Positions 1-14,500 of a stretch of 64,000 nt of DNA are shown here, one piece after another (within the stretch, counting starts at the first letter, position 1; each line of letters starts with the position of its first letter). The DNA is from Blastomussa wellsi (Eukaryota > Cnidaria > Anthozoa > Scleractinia > Plerogyridae). The notes below the pieces were generated by a model. It ran no database searches and was not told where the DNA came from. It saw only the letters and a list, made by a program, of their open reading frames with translations. Location: contig OX393569.1 in NCBI GenBank assembly GCA_947652115.1, positions 12,119,441-12,183,440 of the forward strand, written 5' to 3'. A program made the position numbers and the translations under genes.

Positions 1-2070
1 ATAACCATGGTTAAAATACCCAAACTACTGCCAAAATATGGCAAAAATAACCATGGTTATAATACCCAAAATATGGCAAAAATAACCATGGTTATAATAC
101 CCAAAATATGGCCAAAATAACCATGGTTATAATACCCAAAATATGGCCCAAATAACCATGGTTATAATACCCAAAATATGGCCAAAATAACCATGGTTAT
201 AATACCCAAAATATGGCCAAAATAACCATGGTTATAATACCCAAAATATGGCCAAAATAACCATGGTTATAATACCCAAAATATGGCCAAAATAACCATG
301 GTTATAATACCCAAAATATGGCCAAAATAACCATGGTTAAAATACCCAAACTACTGCCAAAATATGGCTAAAATAACCATTGTTATAATACCCAAAATAT
401 GGCCAAAATAACCATTGTTATAATACCCAAAATATGGCCAAAATAACCATGGTTATAATACCCAAAATATGGCCAAAATAACCATGGTTATAATACCCAA
501 AATATGGCCAAAATAACCATGGTTATAATACCCGAAATATGGCCAAAATAACCATGGTTATAATGCCCAAAATATGGCCAAAATAACCTTGGTTATAATA
601 CCCAAATTATGGCCAAAATAACCATGGTTATAATACCCAAAATATGGCCAAAATAACCATGGTTATAATACCCAAAATATGGCCAAAATAACCATGGTTA
701 TAATACCCAAAATATGGCCAAAATAACCATGGTTAAAATAACCAAACTACTGCCAAAATATGGCCAAAATAACCATGGTTATAATACCAAAAATATGGCC
801 AAAATAACCATGGTTATAATAGCGAAAATATGGCCAAAATAACCATGGTTACAATACCCAAAATATGGCCAAAATAACCATGGTTATAATACCCAAAATA
901 TGGCCAAAATAACCATGGTTATAATACCCAAAATATGGCCAAAGTAACCATGGTTATAATACCCAAAATATGGCCAAAATAACCATGGTTATAATACCCA
1001 AAATATGGCCAAAATAACCATGGTTAAAATACCCAAACTACTGCCAAAATATGGCAAAAATAACCATGGTTATAATACCCAAAATATGGCAAAAATAACC
1101 ATGGTTATAATACCCAAAATATGGCCAAAATAACCATGGTTATAATACCCAAAATATGGCCAAAATAACCATGGTTATAATAGCCAAAATATGGCCAAAA
1201 TAACCATGGTTACAATACCCAAAATATGGCCAAAATAACCATGGTTATAATACCCAAAATATGGCCAAAATAACCATGGTTATAATACCCAAAATATGGC
1301 CAAAGTAACCATGGTTATAATACCCAAAATATGGCCAAAATAACCATGGTTATAATACCCAAAATATGGCCAAAATAACCATGGTTAAAATACCCAAACT
1401 ACTGCCAAAATATGTCAAAAATAACCATGGTTATAATACCCAAAATATGGCAAAAATAACCATGGTTATAATACCCAAAATATGGCCAAAATAACCATGG
1501 TTATAATACCCAAAATATGGCCCAAATAACCATGGTTATAATACCCAAAATATGGCCAAAATAACCATGGTTATAATACCCAAAATATGGCCAAAATAAC
1601 CATGGTTATAATACCCAAAATATGGCCAAAATAACCATGGTTATAATACCCAAAATATGGCCAAAATAACCAGGGTTATAATACCCAAAATATGGCCAAA
1701 ATAACCATGGTTATAATACCCAAAATATGGCCAAAATAACCATGGTTATCATACCCAAAATATGGCCAAAATAACCATGGTTAAAATAACCAAACTACTG
1801 CCAAAATATGGCCAAAATAACCATGGTTATAATACCAAAAATATGGCCAAAATAACCATGGTTATAATAGCCAAAATATGGCCAAAATAACCATGGTTAC
1901 AATACCCAAAATATTGCCAAAATAACCATGGTTATAATACCCAAAATATGGCCAAAATAACCATGGTTATAATACCCAAAATATGGCCAAAGTAACCATG
2001 GTTATAATACCCAAAATATGGCCAAAATAACCATGGTTATAATACCCAAAATATGGCCAAAATAACCATG

Positions 2071-3270
2071 GTTAAAATACCCAAACTACTGCCAAAATAT
2101 GGCAAAAATAACCATGGTTATAATACCCAAAATATGGCAAAAATAACCATGGTTATAATACCCAAAATATGGCCAAAATAACCATGGTTATAATACCCAA
2201 AATATGGCCCAAATAACCATGGTTATAATACCCAAAATATGGCCAAAATAACCATGGTTAAAATACCCAAACTACTGCCAAAATATGGCCAAAATAACCA
2301 TGGTTATAATACCCAAAATATGGCCAAAATAACCATGGTTATAATACCCAAAATATGGCCAAAATAACCATGGTTATAATACCCAAAATATGGCCAAAAT
2401 AACCATGGTTATAATACCCAAAATATGGCCAAAATAACCATGGTTATAATACCCAAAATATGGCCAAAATAACCATGGTTATAATACCCAAAATATGGCC
2501 AAAATAACCATTGTTATAATACCCAAAATATGGCCAAAATAACCATGGTTATAATACCCAAAATATGGCCAAAATAACCATGGTTATAATACCCAAAATA
2601 TGGCCAAAATAACCATGGTTATAATACCCAAAATATGGCCAAAATAACCATGGTTAAAATACCCAAACTACTGCCAAAATATGGCAAAAATAACCATGGT
2701 TATAATACCCAAAATATGGCAAAAATAACCATGGTTATAATACCCAAAATATGGCCAAAATAACCATGGTTATAATACCCAAAATATGGCCCAAATAACC
2801 ATGGTTATAATACCCAAAATATGGCCAAAATAACCATGGTTAAAATACCCAAACTACTGCCAAAATATGGCCAAAATAACCATGGTTATAATACCCAAAA
2901 TATGGCCAAAATAACCATGGTTATAATACCCAAAATATGGCCAAAATAACCATGGTTATAATACCCAAAATATGGCCAAAATAACCATGGTTATAATACC
3001 CAAAATATGGCCAAAATAACCATGGTTATAATACCCAAAATATGGCCAAAATAACCATGGTTATAATACCCAAAATATGGCCAAAATAACCATGGTTATA
3101 ATACCCAAAATATGGCCAAAATAACCATTGTTATAATACCCAAAATATGGCCAAAATAACCATGGTTATAATACCCAAAATATGGCCAAAATAACCATGG
3201 TTATAATACCCAAAATATGGCCAAAATAACCATGGTTATAATACCCAAAATATGGCCAAAATAACCATGG
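2071..3270. repeat. higher-order duplication in satellite A, period 582 bp
   Basis: The pair of long-variant units at 2071 and 2257 recurs at 2653 and 2839, an offset of 582 bp in both cases, with the same neighbouring variants. The second block then carries one extra 35-bp unit before the next long variant (431 bp instead of 396 bp). This is direct evidence of unequal exchange changing copy number by whole units. Confidence 0.75.
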
Positions 3271-3969
3271 TTAAAATACCCAAACTACTGCCAAAATATG
3301 GCTAAAATAACCATGGTTATAATACCCAAAATATGGCCAAAATAACCATTGTTATAATACCAAAAATATGGCCAAAATAACCATGGTTATAATACCCAAA
3401 ATATGGCCAAAATAACCATGGTTATAATACCCAAAATATGGCCAAAATAACCATGGTTATAATACCCAAAATATGGCCAAAATAACCATGGTTATAATAC
3501 CCAAAATATGGCCAAAATAACCATGGTTAAAATACCCAAACTACTGCCAAAATATGGCCAAAATAACCATGGTTATAATACCCAAAATATGGCCCAAATA
3601 ACCATGGTTATAATACCCAAAATATGGCCAAAATAACCATGGTTATAATACCCAAAATATGGCCAAAATATGGCCAAAATAACCATTGTTATAATACCCA
3701 AAATATGGACAAAATAACCATGGTTATAATACCCAAAATATGGCCAAAATAACCATGGTTATAATACCCAAAATATGGCCAAAATAACCATGGTTATAAT
3801 ACCCAAAATATGGCCAAAATAACCATGGTTATAATACCCAAAATATGGCCAAAATAACCATGGTTATAATACCCAAAATATGGCCAAAATAACCATGGTT
3901 ATAATACCCAAAATATGGCCAAAATAACCATGGTTATAATACCCAAAATATGGCCAAAATAACCATGGT

Positions 3970-6900
3970 TAAAATACCCAAACTACTGCCAAAATATGGC
4001 TAAAATAACCATGGTTATAATACCCAAAATATGGCCAAAATAACCATTGTTATAATACCAAAAATATGGCCAAAATAACCATGGTTATAATACCCAAAAT
4101 ATGGCCAAAATAACCATGGTTATAATACCCAAAATATGGCCAAAATAACCATGGTTATAATACCCAAAATATGGCCAAAATAACCATGGTTATGATACCC
4201 AAAATATGGCCAAAATAACCATGGTTAAAATACCCAAACTACTGCCAAAATATGGCCAAAATAACCATGGTTATAATACCCAAAATATGGCCAAAATAAC
4301 CATGGTTATAATACCCAAAATATGGCCAAAATAACCATGGTTATAATACCCAAAATATGGCCAAAATAACCATGGTTATAATACCCAAAATATGGCCAAA
4401 AAAACCATGGTTATAATACCCAAAATATGGCCAAAATAACCATGGTTATAATACCCAAAATATGGCCAAAATAACCATGGTTAAAATAACCAAACTACTG
4501 CCAAAATATGGCCAAAATAACCATGGCTATAATACCAAAAATATGGCCAAAATAACCATGGTTATAATAGCCAACATATGGCCAAAATAACCATGGTGAC
4601 AATACCCAAAATATGGCCAAAATAACCATGGTTATAATACCCAAAATATGGCCAAAATAACCATGGTTATAATACCCAAAATATGGCCAAAATAACCATG
4701 GTTATAATACCCAAAATATGGCCAAAATAACCATGGTTATAATACCCAAAATATGGCCAAAATAACCATGGTTATAATACCCAAAATATGGCCAAAATAA
4801 CCATGGTTATAATACCCAAAATATGGCCAAAATAACCATGGTTATAATACCCAAAATATGGCCAAAATAACCATGGTTATAATACCCAAAATATGGCCAA
4901 AATAACCATGGTTATAATACCCAAAATATGGCCAAAATAACCATGGTTATAATACCCAAAATATGGCCAAAATAACCATTGTTATAATACCCAAAATATG
5001 GCCAAAATAACCATGGTTATAATACCCAAAATATGGCCAACATAACCATGGTTATAATACCCAAAATATGGCCAAAATAACCATGGTTATAATACCCAAA
5101 ATATGGCCAAAATAACCATGGTTAAAATAACCAAACTACTGCCAAAATATGGCCAAAATAACCATGGTTAAAATACCCAAACTACTGCCAAAATATGGCC
5201 AAAATAACCATGGTTATAATACCCAAAATATATCCAAAATAACCATGGTTATAATACCCAAAATATGGCCAAAATAACCATGGTTATAATACCCAAAATA
5301 TGGCCAAAATAACCATGGTTATAATATGCAAAATATGGCCAAAATAACCATTGTTATAATACCCAAAATATGGCCAAAATAACCATGGTTATAATACCCA
5401 AAATATGGCCAAAATAACCATGGTTATAATACCCAAAATATGGCCAAAATATGGCCAAAATAACCATGGTTATAATACCCAAAATATGGCCAAAATAACC
5501 ATGGTTATAATACCCAAAATATGGCCAAAACAACCATGGTTATAATACCCAAAATATGGCCAAAATAACCATTGTTATAATACCAAAAATATGGCCAAAA
5601 TAACCATGGTTATAATACCCAAAATATGGGCAAAATAACCATGGTTATAATACCCAAAATATGGCCAAAATAACCATGGTTATAATACCCAAAATATGGC
5701 CAAAATAACCATGGTTATAATACCCAAAATATGGCCAAAATAACCATGGTTAAAATACCCAAACTACTGCCAAAATATGGCCAAAATAACCATGGTTATA
5801 ATACCCAAAATATGGCCAAAATAACCATGGTTATAATACCCAAAATATGGCCAAAATAACCATGGTTATAATACCCAAAATATGGCCAAAATAACCATGG
5901 TTATAATACCCAAAATATGGCCAAAATAACCATGGTTATAATACCCAAAATATGGCCAAAATAACCATGGTTATAATACCCAAAATATGGCCAAAATAAC
6001 CATGGTTAAAATACCCAAACTACTGCCAAAATATGGCTAAAATAACCATGGTTATAATACCCAAAATATGGCCAAAATAACCATTGTTATAATACCAAAA
6101 ATATGGCCAAAATAACCATGGTTATAATACCCAAAATATGGCCAAAATAACCATGGTTATAATACCCAAAATATGGCCAAAATAACCATGGTTATAATAC
6201 CCAAAATATGGCCAAAATAACCATGGTTATGATACCCAAAATATGGCCAAAATAACCATGGTTAAAATACCCAAACTACTGCCAAAATATGGCCAAAATA
6301 ACCATGGTTATAATACCCAAAATATGGCCAAAATAACCATGGTTATAATACCCAAAATATGGCCAAAATAACCATGGTTATAATACCCAAAATATGGCCA
6401 AAATAACCATGGTTATAATACCCAAAATATGGCCAAAAAAACCATGGTTATAATACCCAAAATATGGCCAAAATAACCATGGTTATAATACCCAAAATAT
6501 GGCCAAAATAACCATGGTTAAAATAACCAAACTACTGCCAAAATATGGCCAAAATAACCATGGCTATAATACCAAAAATATGGCCAAAATAACCATGGTT
6601 ATAATAGCCAACATATGGCCAAAATAACCATGGTGACAATACCCAAAATATGGCCAAAATAACCATGGTTATAATACCCAAAATATGGCCAAAATAACCA
6701 TGGTTATAATACCCAAAATATGGCCAAAATAACCATGGTTATAATACCCAAAATATGGCCAAAATAACCATGGTTATAATACCCAAAATATGGCCAAAAT
6801 AACCATGGTTATAATACCCAAAATATGGCCAAAATAACCATGGTTATAATACCCAAAATATGGCCAAAATAACCATGGTTATAATACCCAAAATATGGCC

Positions 6901-9900
6901 AAAATAACCATGGTTATAATACCCAAAATATGGCCAAAATAACCATGGTTATAATACCCAAAATATGGCCAAAATAACCATGGTTATAATACCCAAAATA
7001 TGGCCAAAATAACCATTGTTATAATACCCAAAATATGGCCAAAATAACCATGGTTATAATACCCAAAATATGGCCAACATAACCATGGTTATAATACCCA
7101 AAATATGGCCAAAATAACCATGGTTATAATACCCAAAATATGGCCAAAATAACCATGGTTAAAATAACCAAACTACTGCCAAAATATGGCCAAAATAACC
7201 ATGGTTAAAATACCCAAACTACTGCCAAAATATGGCCAAAATAACCATGGTTATAATACCCAAAATATATCCAAAATAACCATGGTTATAATACCCAAAA
7301 TATGGCCAAAATAACCATGGTTATAATACCCAAAATATGGCCAAAATAACCATGGTTATAATATGCAAAATATGGCCAAAATAACCATTGTTATAATACC
7401 CAAAATATGGCCAAAATAACCATGGTTATAATACCCAAAATATGGCCAAAATAACCATGGTTATAATACCCAAAATATGGCCAAAATATGGCCAAAATAA
7501 CCATGGTTATAATACCCAAAATATGGCCAAAATAACCATGGTTATAATACCCAAAATATGGCCAAAACAACCATGGTTATAATACCCAAAATATGGCCAA
7601 AATAACCATTGTTATAATACCAAAAATATGGCCAAAATAACCATGGTTATAATACCCAAAATATGGGCAAAATAACCATGGTTATAATACCCAAAATATG
7701 GCCAAAATAACCATGGTTATAATACCCAAAATATGGCCAAAATAACCATGGTTATAATACCCAAAATATGGCCAAAATAACCATGGTTAAAATACCCAAA
7801 CTACTGCCAAAATATGGCCAAAATAACCATGGTTATAATACCCAAAATATGGCCCAAATAACCATGGTTATAATACCCAAAATATGGCCAAAATAACCAT
7901 GGTTATAATACCCAAAATATGGCCAAAATAACCATGGTTAAAATACCCAAACTACTGCCAAAATATGGCCAAAACAACCATGGTTATAATACCCAAAATA
8001 TGGCCAAAATAACCATTGTTATAATACCAAAAATATGGCCAAAATAACCATTGTTATAATACCCAAAATATGGGCAAAATAACCATGGTTATAATACCCA
8101 AAATATGGCCAAAATAACCATGGTTATAATACCCAAAATATGGCCAAAATAACCATGGTTATAATACCCAAAATATGGCCAAAATAACCATGGTTAAAAT
8201 AACCAAACTACTGCCAAAATATGGCCAAAATAACCATGGTTATAATACCAAAAATATGGCCAAAATAACCATGGTTATAATACCCAAAATATGGCCAAAA
8301 TAACCATGGTTATAATACCCAAAATATGGCCAAAATAACCATGGTTATAATACCCAAAATATGGCCCAAATAACCATGGTTATAATACCCAAAATATGGC
8401 CAAAATAACCATGGTTAAAATACCCAAACTACTGCCAAAATATGGCCCAAATAACCATGGTTATAATACCCAAAATATGGCCAAAATAACCATGGTTATA
8501 ATACCCAAAATATGGCCAAAATAACCATGGTTATAATACCCAAAATATGGCCAAAATAACCATGGTTATAATACCCAAAATATGGCCAAAATAACCATGG
8601 TTATAATACCCAAAATATGGCCAAAATATGGCCAAAATAACCATTGTTATAATACCCAAAATATGGACAAAATAACCATGGTTATAATACCCAAAATATG
8701 GCCAAAATAACCATGGTTATAATACCCAAAATATGGCCAAAATAACCATGGTTATAATACCCAAAATATGGCCAAAATAACCATGGTTATAATACCCAAA
8801 ATATGGCCAAAATAACCATGGTTATAATACCCAAAATATGGCCAAAATAACCATGGTTATAATACCCAAAATATGGCCAAAATAACCATGGTTATAATAC
8901 CCAAAATATGGCCAAAATAACCATGGTTAAAATACCCAAACTACTGCCAAAATATGGCTAAAATAACCATGGTTATAATACCCAAAATATGGCCAAAATA
9001 ACCATTGTTATAATACCAAAAATATGGCCAAAATAACCATGGTTATAATACCCAAAATATGGCCAAAATAACCATGGTTATAATACCCAAAATATGGCCA
9101 AAATAACCATGGTTATAATACCCAAAATATGGCCAAAATAACCATGGTTATGATACCCAAAATATGGCCAAAATAACCATGGTTAAAATACCCAAACTAC
9201 TGCCAAAATATGGCCAAAATAACCATGGTTATAATACCCAAAATATGGCCAAAATAACCATGGTTATAATACCCAAAATATGGCCAAAATAACCATGGTT
9301 ATAATACCCAAAATATGGCCAAAATAACCATGGTTATAATACCCAAAATATGGCCAAAAAAACCATGGTTATAATACCCAAAATATGGCCAAAATAACCA
9401 TGGTTATAATACCCAAAATATGGCCAAAATAACCATGGTTAAAATAACCAAACTACTGCCAAAATATGGCCAAAATAACCATGGCTATAATACCAAAAAT
9501 ATGGCCAAAATAACCATGGTTATAATAGCCAACATATGGCCAAAATAACCATGGTGACAATACCCAAAATATGGCCAAAATAACCATGGTTATAATACCC
9601 AAAATATGGCCAAAATAACCATGGTTATAATACCCAAAATATGGCCAAAATAACCATGGTTATAATACCCAAAATATGGCCAAAATAACCATGGTTATAA
9701 TACCCAAAATATGGCCAAAATAACCATGGTTATAATACCCAAAATATGGCCAAAATAACCATGGTTATAATACCCAAAATATGGCCAAAATAACCATGGT
9801 TATAATACCCAAAATATGGCCAAAATAACCATGGTTATAATACCCAAAATATGGCCAAAATAACCATGGTTATAATACCCAAAATATGGCCAAAATAACC

Positions 9901-11549
9901 ATGGTTATAATACCCAAAATATGGCCAAAATAACCATTGTTATAATACCCAAAATATGGCCAAAATAACCATGGTTATAATACCCAAAATATGGCCAACA
10001 TAACCATGGTTATAATACCCAAAATATGGCCAAAATAACCATGGTTATAATACCCAAAATATGGCCAAAATAACCATGGTTAAAATAACCAAACTACTGC
10101 CAAAATATGGCCAAAATAACCATGGTTAAAATACCCAAACTACTGCCAAAATATGGCCAAAATAACCATGGTTATAATACCCAAAATATATCCAAAATAA
10201 CCATGGTTATAATACCCAAAATATGGCCAAAATAACCATGGTTATAATACCCAAAATATGGCCAAAATAACCATGGTTATAATATGCAAAATATGGCCAA
10301 AATAACCATTGTTATAATACCCAAAATATGGCCAAAATAACCATGGTTATAATACCCAAAATATGGCCAAAATAACCATGGTTATAATACCCAAAATATG
10401 GCCAAAATATGGCCAAAATAACCATGGTTATAATACCCAAAATATGGCCAAAATAACCATGGTTATAATACCCAAAATATGGCCAAAACAACCATGGTTA
10501 TAATACCCAAAATATGGCCAAAATAACCATTGTTATAATACCAAAAATATGGCCAAAATAACCATGGTTATAATACCCAAAATATGGGCAAAATAACCAT
10601 GGTTATAATACCCAAAATATGGCCAAAATAACCATGGTTATAATACCCAAAATATGGCCAAAATAACCATGGTTATAATACCCAAAATATGGCCAAAATA
10701 ACCATGGTTAAAATACCCAAACTACTGCCAAAATATGGCCAAAATAACCATGGTTATAATACCCAAAATATGGCCCAAATAACCATGGTTATAATACCCA
10801 AAATATGGCCAAAATAACCATGGTTATAATACCCAAAATATGGCCAAAATAACCATGGTTAAAATACCCAAACTACTGCCAAAATATGGCCAAAACAACC
10901 ATGGTTATAATACCCAAAATATGGCCAAAATAACCATTGTTATAATACCAAAAATATGGCCAAAATAACCATTGTTATAATACCCAAAATATGGGCAAAA
11001 TAACCATGGTTATAATACCCAAAATATGGCCAAAATAACCATGGTTATAATACCCAAAATATGGCCAAAATAACCATGGTTATAATACCCAAAATATGGC
11101 CAAAATAACCATGGTTAAAATAACCAAACTACTGCCAAAATATGGCCAAAATAACCATGGTTATAATACCAAAAATATGGCCAAAATAACCATGGTTATA
11201 ATACCCAAAATATGGCCAAAATAACCATGGTTATAATACCCAAAATATGGCCAAAATAACCATGGTTATAATACCCAAAATATGGCCCAAATAACCATGG
11301 TTATAATACCCAAAATATGGCCAAAATAACCATGGTTAAAATACCCAAACTACTGCCAAAATATGGCCCAAATAACCATGGTTATAATACCCAAAATATG
11401 GCCAAAATAACCATGGTTATAATACCCAAAATATGGCCAAAATAACCATGGTTATAATACCCAAAATATGGCCAAAATAACCATGGTTATAATACCCAAA
11501 ATATGGCCAAAATAACCATGGTTATAATACCCAAAATATGGCCAAAATA
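3970..11549. repeat. higher-order repeats in satellite A, periods 2,037 and 2,921 bp
   Basis: The GGCTA variant lies at 4001, 6038 and 8959, giving offsets of 2,037 and 2,921 bp. Independent markers agree: the doubled long-variant junction is at 5121 and 7158 (2,037), and the GGCCC variants at 7851/10772 and 8444/11365 are both 2,921 apart. The 2,921-bp copies (about 6038-8628 and 8959-11549) keep the same order of rare variants and stop matching near 8629/11550, where one copy has an extra 11-bp partial unit. Confidence 0.85.
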
Positions 11550-14500
11550 ACCATGGTTATAATACCCAAAATATGGCCAAAATAACCATTGTTATAATAC
11601 CCAAAATATGGCCAAAATAACCATGGTTATAATACCCAAAATATGGCCAAAATAACCATGGTTATAATACCCAAAATATGGCCAAAATAACCATGGTTAT
11701 AATACCCAAAATATGGCCAAAATAACCATGGTTAAAATACCCAAACTACTGCCAAAATATGGCCAAAACAACCATGGTTATAATACCCAAAATATGGCCA
11801 AAATAACCATTGTTATAATACCAAAAATATGGCCAAAATAACCATGGTTATAATACCCAAAATATGGCCAAAATAACCATGGTTATAATACCCAAAATAT
11901 GGCCAAAATAACCATGGTTATAATACCCAAAATATGGCCAAAATAACCATGGTTATAATACCCAAAATATGGCCAAAATAACCATGGTTAAAATACCCAA
12001 ACTACTGCCAAAATATGGCCAAAATAACCATGGTTATAATACCCAAAATATGGCCCAAATAACCATGGTTATAATACCCAAAATATGGCCAAAATAACCA
12101 TGGTTATAATACCCAAAATATGGCCAAAATATGGCCAAAATAACCATGGTTATAATACCCAAAATATGGCCAAAATAACCATGGTTATAATACCCAAAAT
12201 ATGGCCAAAATAACCATGGTTATAATACCCAAAATATGGCCAAAATAACCATGGTTATAATACCCAAAATATGGCCAAAATAACCATGGTTATAATACCC
12301 AAAATATGGCCAAAATAACCATGGTTATAATACTTAAAATATGACCAAAATAACCATGGTTATAATACCCAAAATATGGCCAAAATAACCATTGTTATAA
12401 TACCCAAAATATGGCCAAAATAACCATGGTTATAATACCCAAAATATGGCCAAAATAACCATGGTTATAATACCCAAAATATGGCCAAAATAACCATGGT
12501 TATAATACCCAAAATATGGCCAAAATAACCATGGTTAAAATACCCAAACTACTGCCAAAATATGGCTAAAATAACCATGGTTATAATACCCAAAATATGG
12601 CCAAAATAACCATTGTTATAATACCAAAAATATGGCCAAAATAACCATGGTTATAATACCCAAAATATGGCCAAAATAACCATGGTTATAATACCCAAAA
12701 TATGGCCAAAATAACCATGGTTATAATACCCAAAATATGGCCAAAATAACCATGGTTATAATACCCAAAATATGGCCAAAATAACCATGGTTAAAATACC
12801 CAAACTACTGCCAAAATATGGCCAAAATAACCATGGTTATAATACCCAAAATATGGCCAAAATAACCATGGTTATAATACCCAAAATATGGCCAAAATAA
12901 CCATGGTTATAATACCCAAAATATGGCCAAAATAACCATGGTTATAATACCCAAAATATGGCCAAAAAAACCATGGTTATAATACCCAAAATATGGCCAA
13001 AATAACCATGGTTATAATACCCAAAATATGTCCAAAATAACCATGGTTAAAATAACCAAACTACTGCCAAAATATGGCCAAAATAACCATGGCTATAATA
13101 CCAAAAATATGGCCAAAATAACCATGGTTATAATAGCCAACATATGGCCAAAATAACCATGGTGACAATACCCAAAATATGGCCAAAATAACCATGGTTA
13201 TAATACCCAAAATATGGCGAAAATAACCATGGTTATAATACCCAAAATATGGCCAAAATAACCATGGTTATAATACCCAAAATATGGCCAAAATAACCAT
13301 GGTTATAATACCCAAAATATGGCCAAAATAACCATGGTTAAAATACCCAAACTACTGCCAAAATATGGCCAAAATAACCATGGTTATAATACCCAAAATA
13401 TGGCCAAAATAACCATGGTTATAATACCCAAAATATGGCCAAAATAACCATGGTTATAATACCCAAAATATGGCCAAAATAACCATGGTTAAAATACCCA
13501 AACTACTGCCAAAATATGGCCAAAATAACCATGGTTATAATACCCAAAATATATCCAAAATAACCATGGTTATAATACCCAAAATATGGCCAAAATAACC
13601 ATGGTTATAATACCCAAAATATGGCCAAAATAACCATGGTTATAATACCCAAAATATGGCCAAAATAACCATTGTTATAATACCCAAAATATGGCCAAAA
13701 TAACCATGGTTATAATACCCAAAATATGGCCAAAATAACCATGGTTATAATACCCAAAATATGGCCAAAATAACCATGGTTATAATACCCAAAATATGGC
13801 CAAAATAACCATGGTTAAAATAACCAAACTACTGCCAAAATATGGCCAAAATAACCATGGTTATAATACCAAAAATATGGCCAAAATAACCATGGTTATA
13901 ATACCCAAAATATGGCCAAAATAACCATGGTTATAATACCCAAAATATGGCCAAAATAACCATGGTTATAATACCCAAAATATTGCCAAAATAACCATGG
14001 TTATAATACCCAAAATATGGCCAAAATAACCATTGTTATAATACCCAAAATATGGCCAAAATAACCATGGTTATAATACCCAAAATATGGCCAAAATAAC
14101 CATGGTTATAATACCCAAAATATGGCCAAAATAACCATGGTTATAATACCCAAAATATGGCCAAAATAACCATGGTTAAAATACCCAAACTACTGCCAAA
14201 ATATGGCTAAAATAACCATGGTTATAATACCCAAAATATGGCCAAAATAACCATTGTTATAATACCGAAAATATGGCCAAAATAACCATGGTTATAATAC
14301 CCAAAATATGGCCAAAATAACCATGGTTATAATACCCAAAATATGGCCAAAATAACCATGGTTATAATACCCAAAATATGGCCAAAATAACCATGGTTAT
14401 AATACCCAAAATATGGCCAAAATAACCATGGTTAAAATACCCAAACTACTGCCAAAATATGGCTAAAATAACCATGGTTATAATACCCAAAATATGGCCA

